From NCBI GenBank assembly GCA_003024985.2, contig PXIH01S0009949.1: a DNA stretch of 10,737 nt, one strand, 5' to 3'. The first letter of the stretch is position 1, and every line of letters starts with the position of its first letter. The translations under genes and the position numbers were made by a program. The DNA is from Euperipatoides rowelli (lineage: Eukaryota; Onychophora; Udeonychophora; Euonychophora; Peripatopsidae). Of this stretch, positions 1 through 7,513 are shown piece by piece. A model generated the notes under the pieces. That model made no database searches and was not told the origin of the DNA. It saw only the letters and a list, made by a program, of their open reading frames with translations.

Positions 1-490
1 TGGTTAATTGAAACCAATTGACTACCATTCCTGGTAATGTACATGTTACAAGTGGTGCTACCTGGTGGCATAAACACAAGTCTTTCATAATCACTCAGTA
101 GTCATGAATCCTTAAGAGAAAGCATATTGTACTGAGTGGTTAATTGAAACAAAATTAACTACCAATCCTGGTAATGTACATGTTACAAGTGGTGACACCT
201 GGTGGCATAAACACAAGTCTTTCACAATCAATCAGTAGTCATGAATCTCCAAGTGAAGGTACATTGTGTTGAGTAGTTATTTGAAACCAATTGACTACCA
301 TTCCTAGTAATGTACATGTTAAAAGTGTTGCCACCTTGTGGCATAAACATAAGTCTTTCATAATCACTCAGTATTCAAGAATCCTCAAGAGAAAGTATAT
401 TGTGTTGAGTGATTCATTGAAACCAATTCACTACCATTCCGGGTAATGAACATGTGACATATGGAACAATGTTTGATTGGTTAATTGAAA
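1..490. repeat. Minisatellite, ~136-bp unit, 3 full copies plus decayed copies
   Basis: Three head-to-tail copies are visible at 1-136, 137-273 and 274-409. Each begins near TGGTTAATTGAAAC (third copy TAGTTATTTGAAAC) and shares GGTAATGTACATGTTA and GTGGCATAAACA. A fourth copy starts at 410 and loses similarity after about 460, and the start motif recurs once more at 478-488. Copies differ by scattered substitutions and 1-bp indels, so the array is diverged rather than freshly amplified. It begins at the window edge, so its true left end is unknown. No frame stays open across the units, so this is not a coding repeat. It could be satellite DNA or the internal tandem repeat of a larger non-autonomous element. 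Confidence 0.96.
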
Positions 491-2117
491 AAATTTGGCT
501 ATGATGGTTTAATGTAAGTTCAGAGCACAATACAATAAACCACCACTGTCAAGGCCTAATATTCATGCCTGGTATGAGATGTTTAGGCCCATTGGTAATG
601 TTGAACATAGATGACCTATAGTGTCTGCTTTTACGTGCAACAAATGTTCCACATGTTGAATGTTGGCGATTTGATTTCCATATACGAGAAAAAACTTTAA
701 ACTCTGTTCTATCTTATTTTGCTGAGTTCATAATTGTAAGTTATTAAATAGATTTCCTGCATCCAATCAAAGATGTAAATATTTTTTTATGTACAACTGT
801 ACATTGAAAATTATGTGCTTACTTCTTCTTTTTTTAAAGCTTATATTTACTTAAATTTGGGAGTGATATTAAGACACAGATGCTCAGAGGTTGATATGCA
901 TCAACAGTTATGAGTGGAAATGATTTAATGTCACTGCAAATATGTGAAGCTGTATTTAGTCTCATATTTACATCAATAAACAAATTTAAATTTAAAATTG
1001 CTTCGAATTTCATTTTGCAATGACAAAATTATATAATAGTTTAACATAATAATGTGCTCATATTTTATTAGAATTCCATTAACAATGTATTGGCTTTCTT
1101 AACTCACACGGTGGAACCTTGCAATATTGTATCATGATTTTGCAATGTAGATCTTGGCTTTCACATAGACAGGAATTAATTATTCTATTGTTTTTACCCA
1201 GAGTTGATGACAAATTGACTTCTGAAATATATGTCCTCAAAGGATCACCTTTGAGTATTAGCTTTTGACTAACATTCAAGATGAATAGCTTTTACTATGT
1301 GTACAGTCTTTGATATTAAACTAGTTTAAATGCTTTTTTTTTTAATTATAGCTTTGTTTGCAATATTTATAGAGATTATTTTATTTACATTTTATTTATA
1401 CAATGTACATATTTTGTATTTTTATTTTATTTTATTTTGTTAGTTATGATGTATCTTATATTGTAACAAAGAATTTCTAATAACACTTTGGAGTGTTCTG
1501 TCACTGTAGTGTGCATTTTTTTCTCCTGCTACCTTACTGGATCATAAAAAATATTTATTCATGTTCAAATATCAATAGCCCTTTGGCCACGTTTTCTGTC
1601 AGTGCAGTTTTCCCAAAGTGAAGATCTGGCTTTTTCTATAAATAAATAAATGATTTGCTGAGTATCTTTTCTGTTGATGAACTAACAAACATTAATAGCT
1701 TTTGTATTTTCGTTATTTTGGTCGTTCTTTATAAAACGATATGGAAAGTGAGGTGTAAATTATTCTATGAAAGTGCTCAGCTAAGGCCAATAATGTACTG
1801 TATTTCAATCAGAGATCAAAGACATATGAACTTGACATAAAATTCCTACCCTTTGATCCTTTTAAGGATAATTGAAAAAAAATCTAGAAGTTGAAAGGTT
1901 TGTTGATGAAATTATATACAATAAAAGGTGAGATGTGGAGCTTGATGTGGACTGTCTTTATGTGAAAATTAAGTCATACTCATTAACTAGTAATAAATTT
2001 GAAGATTGTGAAAAAAAAAGGACAAGTACATGACTCTAAGTTTCTCTTAATTATGATTATTTTAAATTTATGTAAACTAACAACAGTGTAACTAATGTAC
2101 TACATTTAATATTTTTT
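491..2117. other. AT-rich stretch with no supported gene
   Basis: I see no gene here. There are homopolymer T runs (for example 1331-1342), a TTTTA-type simple repeat around 1418-1441, and scattered AATAAA hexamers (533 and 975 regions) that are expected by chance at this composition. An imperfect hairpin lies at about 551-591 (GGCCTAA pairing with TTAGGCC across some 20 nt). The longest open frames (about 61 codons at 1655-1840 plus; about 66 codons at 1079-1279 minus) have no recognisable motif and low-complexity composition. It could be intergenic DNA, an intron or a long 3' UTR. Confidence 0.6.
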
Positions 2118-2158
2118 GGAGGGGGGGGGGGCGGATAGGCAGTGGTCCCCATAATAAC

Positions 2159-2164
2159 TTTATT
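2159..2164 (-). promoter_or_regulatory. Possible LINE polyadenylation signal (AATAAA)
   Basis: The plus-strand TTTATT reads AATAAA on the minus strand, about 450 bp past the Cys/His cluster and close to where LINE similarity would end. The minus strand then runs about 27 bp into a C tract (plus-strand G run 2121-2131). This is a plausible 3' end for the element, but the hexamer is common in AT-rich DNA. Confidence 0.4.
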
Positions 2165-2522
2165 GAATTCAAAAAGAAAAAAAAAATGCATCATTTTAAT
2201 TTTCAAAAGTGATCATTCCAATACATAGAAATTTTAAAGAGTTGATAAAAAATAAATATTATTATGTAAATTGACATTGGAATTACACAAACAGACACAC
2301 AAAATATATCTTACAATAAAACCTGAATGCATAATATAAATAAATAAAATGGGTTGGAAAGCATTCTATCCATACATATTTATACTATGCCATAATGGAG
2401 TCTTTAAAAAGGTATTGAAATAAAAATTAATGGCAGGATTTTGCCATTTGGATTCAAAATCTTTAGTAAAATACAGAAATTGTACTTGTAAATATGGCCA
2501 TGGCCGAATGGTTTCTAACCTT

Positions 2523-2556
2523 TTAAAATATAAAAAAATAAAAATAAAAATAAAAT
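2523..2556. repeat. A-rich simple repeat (AAATA-type)
   Basis: A short run of AAATA/AAAAT units lies inside the decayed LINE's 3' region. It is low-complexity and not itself diagnostic. Confidence 0.8.
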
Positions 2557-2608
2557 GATAGAACTAGCCACCATTAATTGACGATTCTGCAGTAACATCA
2601 ACAAAGAA

Positions 2609-3300
2609 TCATAAATACTGTGAGGAAAAAAAATGAATAAGTCTTAATCTGTCTTCACAGTAAAAGGCACACTGCATTAGCAGGTGCTGAAGAGTCTCTG
2701 GGTGCCCAGACAAAGGACATGTGAATGATGTGGGATCCAAATAAAAATTGAATTGTCTAATTAACAAATCCTTGGTGAATATAGATTCAGACAAAATCCT
2801 AAAGAAAAAATAATACAAAATGGGAGACACATATAAAAGTTTTTATTGCCTATATAAAGGCAAAAGCAACCTAACGATTGGCTGAGATTGGCAATTCTGG
2901 TCCATAATTTTTACGTAGCCTTTATAGTGAAATTTTTTTGTATACTGAAAATTATAGGTGTCTGCAAGGTCCTGAAAAGTATGCCTAACTTGACCAATAA
3001 TGAAGTTGAGTTCATCATCATAAGGATGAGGTGTGTTTGGGTGGGGGGGGGGGGNGAACCTCCATTGTGATGTTACTAAACCGTGAAAATTTTGCATCTG
3101 TTTTAAAAAAATTGGTTTAATTACACATATAAGATGATCCATGTCATGTAGGATAAGACCACCCTGCTTAATGTAAAGACACAATCTTTTTCTTGACAAG
3201 AGAATAATTTTGTGCCCTATAAGATTTTGTGCTTTAGCATATAATTTGTTGAAACAAGGAAAAAGGTAGGTGTTTATAATTTCACCTTAGTGAGAAGCTA
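2609..3300 (-). pseudogene. LINE C-terminal region remnant (thumb-distal block and Cys/His cluster)
   Basis: From about 3290 the minus strand is open through a block reading NTYLFPCFNKLYAKAQNLIG and then SRKRLCLYIKQGGLILHDM. This matches the part of L1/Tx1-type ORF2 where an aromatic/basic segment is followed by a GGLxLxD motif. The frame runs to 2843 and includes a poly-C tract (plus-strand G run 3043-3054) that looks like a local expansion, with one undetermined base at 3055. A frame change leads into 2830-2609, where CPLSGHPETLQHLLMQC resembles the C-terminal zinc-knuckle-like motif (CxxC...ETxxHLL..C), with the second Cys replaced by Ser. A downstream AATAAA lies on the minus strand at 2159-2164. 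Confidence 0.75.
3043..3055. repeat. Poly-G tract ending in an undetermined base
   Basis: A run of 12 G is followed by the only N in the window, at 3055. It lies within the LINE C-terminal frame, where it reads as poly-proline on the minus strand. The N most likely marks a base-calling problem in a homopolymer, so tract length and local frame are unreliable. Confidence 0.9.
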
Positions 3301-3539
3301 TATAGGTTTATATTTTCTACGCAAGCTGAACTTGATGAAAATGGTCAAAAATTAGTTTTTTACATCATGTGTAACCAGTAAAAGGATAAGGGATGCCCAG
3401 AAATCTCCAAGGAGTTCCAGTGTTATACAAGTTAGTGATGAATAACATTTTGAAAAGTATACCACACAAGGGTCTTTAGTTTGTTAAAAAACGGACCCAT
3501 AGCATTAGTAAAAGGACGCAATACGTTTAAACAATTTGC

Positions 3540-4371
3540 ATGATTTCATGTCTCTGCACAAAGACTGTGAGTCATCCTTGAAAGAAAAAGAAGAAACTGG
3601 CGCACCAAGAGTCAAATCCCAAAATTACGTAATTTATATCAGTAATAAGTTTATCGATATAAACTATGACTAAATTGGAGTTAAGGGGAGATCCCTTGGT
3701 GATGCTACTCTTTACAGCAAAGGTGTAAAAGCATTTACCTCTGTACTTTATACCTTGTTAGTGATGTAATTTATTACACCCCAAGACAGATGCAAGTAAC
3801 CAAAGAAATGAATGATTTGATTAATTAGATATGCATGGTCACAAAATCAAATGCCTTATGTTTGTACAGGAAAACAATGGCCACATCTTTCAACCTATAT
3901 TTTTTAATGTAAAATTTAGCCTTCTGTAATGAATTTATGTGAGTATGAATGTTCCATGATTTAAATGTAAAATGAAAGGGCGCTAAACAATGCAGCAAAA
4001 GTAAGTTAAGGTTATTATTTAATATGCGTGCAAGTATCTTTGGTTGTCCAAATTCTGGACATTAATTGACCTTAGGCTAGACAAATTTAAAGGGGAATTT
4101 TGGTCTAAATTCCATTTTCTATGAAGTAGCAAATAAGAATGTATAAAAATGATTATAAGAAAACGGCTCATTAACCATAAATTTTAAAGCTTAACCAAAT
4201 TTGGGGTGAAAATATATGCAAAAAATGTTTGTACAAATCAATGTTAATTAAATCCGGGCCACAAGAGCTATGACTATTTATCTGATCTAAGGTGTTCAAA
4301 ATACCTTTACAGGTAATAATACAATTATTCTTCATCTGAATATCATCATGAATTGAAAAAAAAAAAATCAT
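3540..4371 (-). pseudogene. LINE reverse transcriptase domain remnant
   Basis: The minus strand reads successive blocks of a non-LTR reverse transcriptase. At 4371-4200 there is an ILNTLDQINSHSSCGPDL block, corresponding to the family's conserved ALKxLKxGKSPGPDG entry motif. Near 4040 a KILARILNN block matches the YKILAxxLxxRL region. Motif A appears as FLYKHKAFDF (about 3843-3876); the usual first catalytic Asp of FxDxxKAFD is replaced. Motif B appears as ITKGSPLNS (around 3683-3705), matching RQGxPLS. Motif C is FKDD at 3571-3582 in place of F/YADD, with both Asp retained. Several stops and frameshifts intervene, so this is dead sequence. Order, spacing and orientation fit the endonuclease upstream and C-terminal region downstream. 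Confidence 0.78.
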
Positions 4372-4859
4372 GTGAAGTAAAATAACGATTTGATAGGAAA
4401 AATTTGTACATGATTGTAAAGTATCATAAAATGTGGTTCAACATAGGAAGACCTACCAAATTATAGGTACCATTGTGTATGTATGAAATAGGAGACATTG
4501 AATGTTTATTAAAGTATAATGATGTGGTCAAAACTGAGAATTCTTGTCTGTTTGCAACAATTTTTATTTTAAAATAGAATTCAGTTTGCTTGAATTTGTT
4601 GTGTTGGGGTGTTATCCTCTTTAATGCATTTTTGAAAGAAAAAAAAAGGTACCTGGTCTTTATCAATGTTTTGCATGTTGAACAAATGTGTCCAAATCTG
4701 AAAATCTGAGTAGTTTATATAATATATTATAATCAATTGAAATATGTACAAAGAATTATTTGAAATCAAAATAATTTAGAATCCTAAAATTTTGAAATAA
4801 AGTATTAGCATGATTGTAAAAGTCTTGGGAAAAAAGCAGGGTTAAAGGCTAAATGGATG

Positions 4860-5511
4860 TTGTTGATACACCAAGTATATAGTGGTATGTTGATTAACAG
4901 TCTGCCAATTACTTAACATAATAGCTGTTTGGTCAGAAAAAGTTGTAAAATTAATACTCAAATTTAGCTCTGTAAACACAATTTTAGTAACATAGAGTCC
5001 AAAGTATTTGCTTCCCTAGACAAGTGAGTAGGTAAATGATCCATACCCTTTAGGATTGCTACATTAATTAAAGTCCCCTGCCATTAGTATGATGTCAAAC
5101 CTTATGGATAAGGAAGATATCATGTCCTTAAATGCTTATTTACTTGCAGCTAATTGGTTTGGTGCACAGTAATTTACCAGAATGTACAAAAGTGGCATTA
5201 AATATTAAGGATAAAATTAAAAATCTAAAAGGGGCCTTAATTAAATGTAAATTGGATACCTACTACAATTCTTTTAGATTTTAATGTGACTACTCCACGA
5301 CAAGACTTGTCCGTTTTACCCTGAAAAACGTTACAGTGTTTATCCAAGAGGGTGATACTTAACCCCACCCCCCTTCCCAGGTCACTTGTACCTTGTCTCT
5401 TGAATATAACAGATATCTATGTCATGGAGTAGCAATTAATTTAAAAGTAATTTGCGCTTTCTATAAGTATTAATTCTTTTCATATTAGTTGACACAAAAC
5501 TTAAACTCACA
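4860..5511 (-). pseudogene. LINE AP-endonuclease domain remnant
   Basis: In living LINEs this domain nicks target DNA to prime reverse transcription. In order on the minus strand I read: a start block resembling the first beta strand (LSFVSTN, about 5480-5511) followed by a KRK-containing helix; a DIDICYIQETR block whose QETR (5391-5402) carries the catalytic Glu of the family; a short VNYCAPN block (about 5161-5190) matching the VNVYAPN-like strand; GDFN at 5067-5078, the metal/phosphate-binding motif; and a YTW triplet at 4871-4879. A stop interrupts the first block, and frameshifts separate the others. The final SDH-type catalytic motif was not found. The domain begins exactly where the 5512-5811 insertion lies, so its first codons are split by that insertion. 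Confidence 0.75.
5496..5511. repeat. Target-site duplication, left copy (16 bp)
   Basis: AAAACTTAAACTCACA occurs here and again, identically, at 5812-5827. The two copies bracket the ~300 bp insertion. Length and A-rich 5' end are typical of target-primed reverse transcription by LINE machinery. Before insertion this sequence would have been part of the LINE endonuclease start. Confidence 0.8.
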
Positions 5512-5811
5512 GTCCTGTTCTTGTGGTGCGATCTGTAGCAATACAGGTTGATTAAGCAAGAATGACGACATAAGCTGAGACGTTTCCAGTTTTGCGTCTC
5601 AGTCAAGGCAGTTATGGAAAGGATTTTCTCCCAGGCTTCTACACCTTGATAGGGTTTTTTGACCCGGTACACTGCCTCACCGTCAGAACCATAGTAGGAA
5701 AACAAGTATCGATTATATTAGTAACTAGTCTGAAAACATATATTATCTATTAAAATAAAAATTTCCTGTCAATGACGGTCCACTTTATTTTTAAATAAAT
5801 AAATTAAAAAA
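5512..5811 (+). mobile_element. SINE-like or processed retroposon inserted in the LINE
   Basis: The segment lies between perfect 16-bp direct repeats and ends on the plus strand in an A-rich tail with AATAAATAAATT and a run of As (about 5791-5811). This fits LINE-mobilised retroposition in plus orientation, opposite to the surrounding LINE. The first ~190 bp are visibly GC-richer than the surroundings. The head contains TAGCAATACAGG (5536-5547), 11 of 12 to the pol III A-box consensus; a candidate B box about 29 nt further on (5577-5587) is weak. An 8-bp perfect stem occurs at 5575-5602 (CTGAGACG/CGTCTCAG). The opening GTGGTGCGATCTGTAGC loosely resembles the 7SL Alu domain, but I do not see the SRP S-domain core. 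Both strands hold an open frame of about 60 codons without recognised domains. Alternatives are a SINE, a truncated LINE 3' end or a processed pseudogene. Confidence 0.65.
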
Positions 5812-5827
5812 AAAACTTAAACTCACA
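5812..5827. repeat. Target-site duplication, right copy (16 bp)
   Basis: This is identical to 5496-5511 and immediately follows the A-rich tail. Because the repeat itself begins with A, the tail/TSD border is ambiguous by a few bases. Confidence 0.8.
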
Positions 5828-5894
5828 ATAATTGTTTTTTAATTTGAGTATAAAGTATCCTTGAAATACATAAAATTTGCACATCAGTTTTTGA

Positions 5895-6105
5895 ATTACT
5901 TAGCTAAAAATTGGAACAGATATTCTTGAAAATATATAGCTATTTTTTTTATAGAATTTTATGGTGATACAGTTTGTCCCTGGACTTCCATACTTGTACA
6001 TTTGATGTAGAGCGTTTTCAATGTCTTCAAATGTTATCTCAAACTTATAGATATTTATTTTCTGTGCTATATTTATTTTCGAGCAGATCAAGTTGGTGAT
6101 TACAT
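5895..6105 (-). mobile_element. Second LINE fragment: start of a reverse transcriptase domain
   Basis: The minus-strand frame at 5900-6091 contains FEDIENALHQMYKYGSPGTN followed by ITIKFYKK and VPIFS. This is the conserved block that opens LINE reverse transcriptases (IxxALxxMxxGKSPGxDGIxxEFYKxF...), with the GPDG Asp replaced. It corresponds to the same block at 4371-4200 in the larger element but differs clearly from it in sequence, so it comes from a different LINE copy or family, probably also L1/Tx1-like. I see no later RT motifs on the low-coordinate side, where the neighbouring LINE and retroposon begin, and no endonuclease on the high side. It is a short fossil with no coding capacity. 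Confidence 0.65.
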
Positions 6106-6807
6106 TTAATCATTTATCTTTACAAAGAAAAATGTACTGTTAGGCAACATTATAAACTGTTTTATGTAATTTTATAAGTCATGTTTAATATAAAATTCAT
6201 TAATTCACTCAATCTTACCTTTATTGGGCATTGCCGTCTGCTGCGGAAATGATATATTATGTGTCAGACTTTATCATATCTCCCAGTGCTTCTTGCCAGT
6301 ACAATAATTCTGTCTGTGTAAATATTGTGAGTAGTTGACATTCCGACATTTTAGGATATGATAGAAGCTTTCTTTTGCATTTTCATTTTTGTATTCATTT
6401 GTCTATTGAAGCATTGACTAAAATAATATGTTCATTTGCTGTGTGCATGTCAGCAAGGCCCTCCAACTATCAAAACGTGTGGAAAGTGCAAGACCTAAAA
6501 TTCTTTGAGGTGTTTTGTGTGCTAACAGTGAATCCCAATTTTTGTTTTTATTCATGAATAAATCCATAATATTAATAATAATACTTAAGACCTAGTGCTA
6601 ATGGACTGAACTACAATCTGATTGGTCTGTGAAGGATCAACAGGGCAGTAGCTAGAATGAAATGTAAGATAGGGCATCATAAATGTAAGATAGGGCACTG
6701 TAAAAATTTCAAGTTTGGGTTTTTTTGATACATTTTTTTTTTGGTTGTTAACTTTTTTCGGCATTTTTTAAACCCCGTCCCCTCTGATTATTTCATATCG
6801 GGTTGGA
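6106..6807. other. AT-rich stretch with no supported gene
   Basis: No gene or recognised element is visible. A 60-codon plus frame (6375-6557) has no motif and no splice or start context that supports it. The stretch contains a short local duplication at 6660-6697 and T-rich runs around 6720-6770. Confidence 0.6.
6660..6697. repeat. Short tandem duplication, 21-bp period
   Basis: AAATGTAAGATAGGGCA occurs at 6660-6676 and again at 6681-6697, separated by TCAT. The 17 bases are identical, which suggests a recent slippage event or two copies of a short motif. Confidence 0.9.
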
Positions 6808-6815
6808 GCATATAC
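6808..6815. repeat. 8-bp direct repeat flanking the fold-back element, left
   Basis: GCATATAC lies immediately outside the GGGGACATATCAC terminus and recurs in the same orientation at 7506-7513. This fits an 8-bp target-site duplication. The 8-mer is nearly its own reverse complement (6 of 8), so it might instead be the outermost, diverged part of the inverted arms; the perfect direct match favours a TSD. Confidence 0.6.
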
Positions 6816-7505
6816 GGGGACATATCACTTTTATTAGCTAAAATCTAAGAACAAATTTATAGATTTTACTTACCCTAATGATGTATTTTTAGTTTTTATT
6901 TTCATTTTTCAGAGGAGCTAAGCTTCGTTTTCACTACATTTTCTTCGTTTTGAAGAAAACCAGATCGTATACGCTCAGATTTCTTACCGGGAAGACATTT
7001 TGTGATTCACGTAATGGCCAAAAAAGTCTCGTCAACAGTTCTCTTCTCAAAGGGAGCTATTATTGTACAGAGGGCATTCTGGGTACTATATGTCGTTTAA
7101 ACATTTTGAATATTTATGGTAGAAATTAAATAGTATTTAGGGGATCTTGAAGGATGAAGGGTATATAATCTAGAATATATTCCCTTCATCCTTCAAGATC
7201 TCCTAAATATCATTTTGTTTAAACGACATAAAAGTACTCAGAATGCCCTCATGTACAATAATAGCTCCCTGCGAGAAGAGAACTATTTGACGAGACTTTT
7301 TTGGACATGACGAGATTCACAAAATGTCTTCCCGATAAGAAATCTGAGCGTATACGCCTGGTTTTCTTCAAAATGAAGAAAATGTAGTGAAAATGAGGCT
7401 TAGCTCCTCTGAAAAATGAAAATAAAAACTAAAAATACATCATTAGGGTAAGTAAAATCTATAAATTTGTTCTTAGATTTCTGCTAATAAAAGTGATATG
7501 TCCCC
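6816..7505. mobile_element. Fold-back (long inverted repeat) DNA element, ~690 bp
   Basis: The left arm (6816-7161) and right arm (7182-7505) are reverse complements, about 92% identical by eye, closing on a loop at 7162-7181 that is itself nearly palindromic. The termini read GGGGACATATCACTTTTATT inward from both ends, and an 8-bp direct repeat flanks the whole. There is no transposase and no significant open frame, so it would be non-autonomous. An 8-bp duplication is typical of hAT, P and Merlin-type transposons; the GGGG terminus does not look like a hAT end (usually CAG/TAG), so no superfamily is assigned. The innermost 19-bp stem (7143-7161 with 7182-7200) is perfect. If transcribed, the RNA would form one very long hairpin. 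An alternative origin is a palindromic duplication by template switching, but the flanking repeat argues for transposition. Confidence 0.82.
7103..7133. other. Extra ~24 nt present only in the left arm of the fold-back element
   Basis: Between GTCGTTTAAAC and TATTTAGG the left arm has 31 nt while the right arm has 7 nt. This is the largest asymmetry between the arms and accounts for their length difference. It is either an insertion in the left arm or a deletion in the right. Confidence 0.8.
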
Positions 7506-7513
7506 GCATATAC
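7506..7513. repeat. 8-bp direct repeat flanking the fold-back element, right
   Basis: GCATATAC, identical to 6808-6815 and in the same orientation, directly follows the terminal GTCCCC of the right arm. Confidence 0.6.

Larger units (their letters stand above)
2118..5511 (-). mobile_element. Decayed non-LTR retrotransposon (LINE), L1/Tx1-like, ORF2 region
   Basis: Read on the minus strand, this stretch gives in correct order the parts of a LINE ORF2: an AP-endonuclease domain, a reverse transcriptase with motifs A, B and C, the thumb/connection region, a Cys/His cluster and a 3' end with AATAAA. The frame is broken many times by stops and frameshifts, so it is a fossil that cannot encode an active protein. 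The span from endonuclease start to 3' end, about 3.4 kb, is close to a full ORF2, so it is not the usual short 5'-truncated copy. No ORF1 or 5' UTR is recognised. The L1/Tx1 assignment rests on overall motif style (QETR, GDFN, a QGGL-type block after the thumb) and is an inference; RTE- or I-like is less likely. A second retroposon sits at the endonuclease start (5512-5811). The left boundary is approximate. Confidence 0.85.

Noticed and set aside
1-490. CRISPR array
   Set aside because: The repeats are contiguous 136-bp tandem units without unique spacers, and the context is eukaryotic.
551-591. Hairpin as a microRNA precursor
   Set aside because: The stem is short, interrupted and under 20 pairs, far below a typical animal precursor.
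1655-1840. 61-codon plus-strand frame as a small membrane protein
   Set aside because: The hydrophobic stretch follows from AT-rich codons. There are no motifs, no splice sites of note and no start context.
1875-1935. Exon ending at AAAAG/GTGAGA
   Set aside because: The donor is good, but every frame from the nearest acceptor (CCTTTTAAG) contains an early stop, and no product is recognisable.
2888-3070. 60-codon plus-strand frame
   Set aside because: It is antisense to the LINE C-terminal region, whose minus-strand reading matches a known motif series.
4424-4769. Two overlapping minus-strand frames of 80 and 62 codons as genes
   Set aside because: They lie between the endonuclease and RT blocks of the decayed LINE and carry no independent domain; they are probably LINE linker sequence.
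5436-5705. 89-codon minus-strand frame as a host gene exon with a GTGAGT donor
   Set aside because: It straddles the target-site duplication, part in the retroposon and part in the LINE endonuclease, and a stop lies between the nearest acceptor-like AG and the frame. It is a chance fusion and not a conserved exon.
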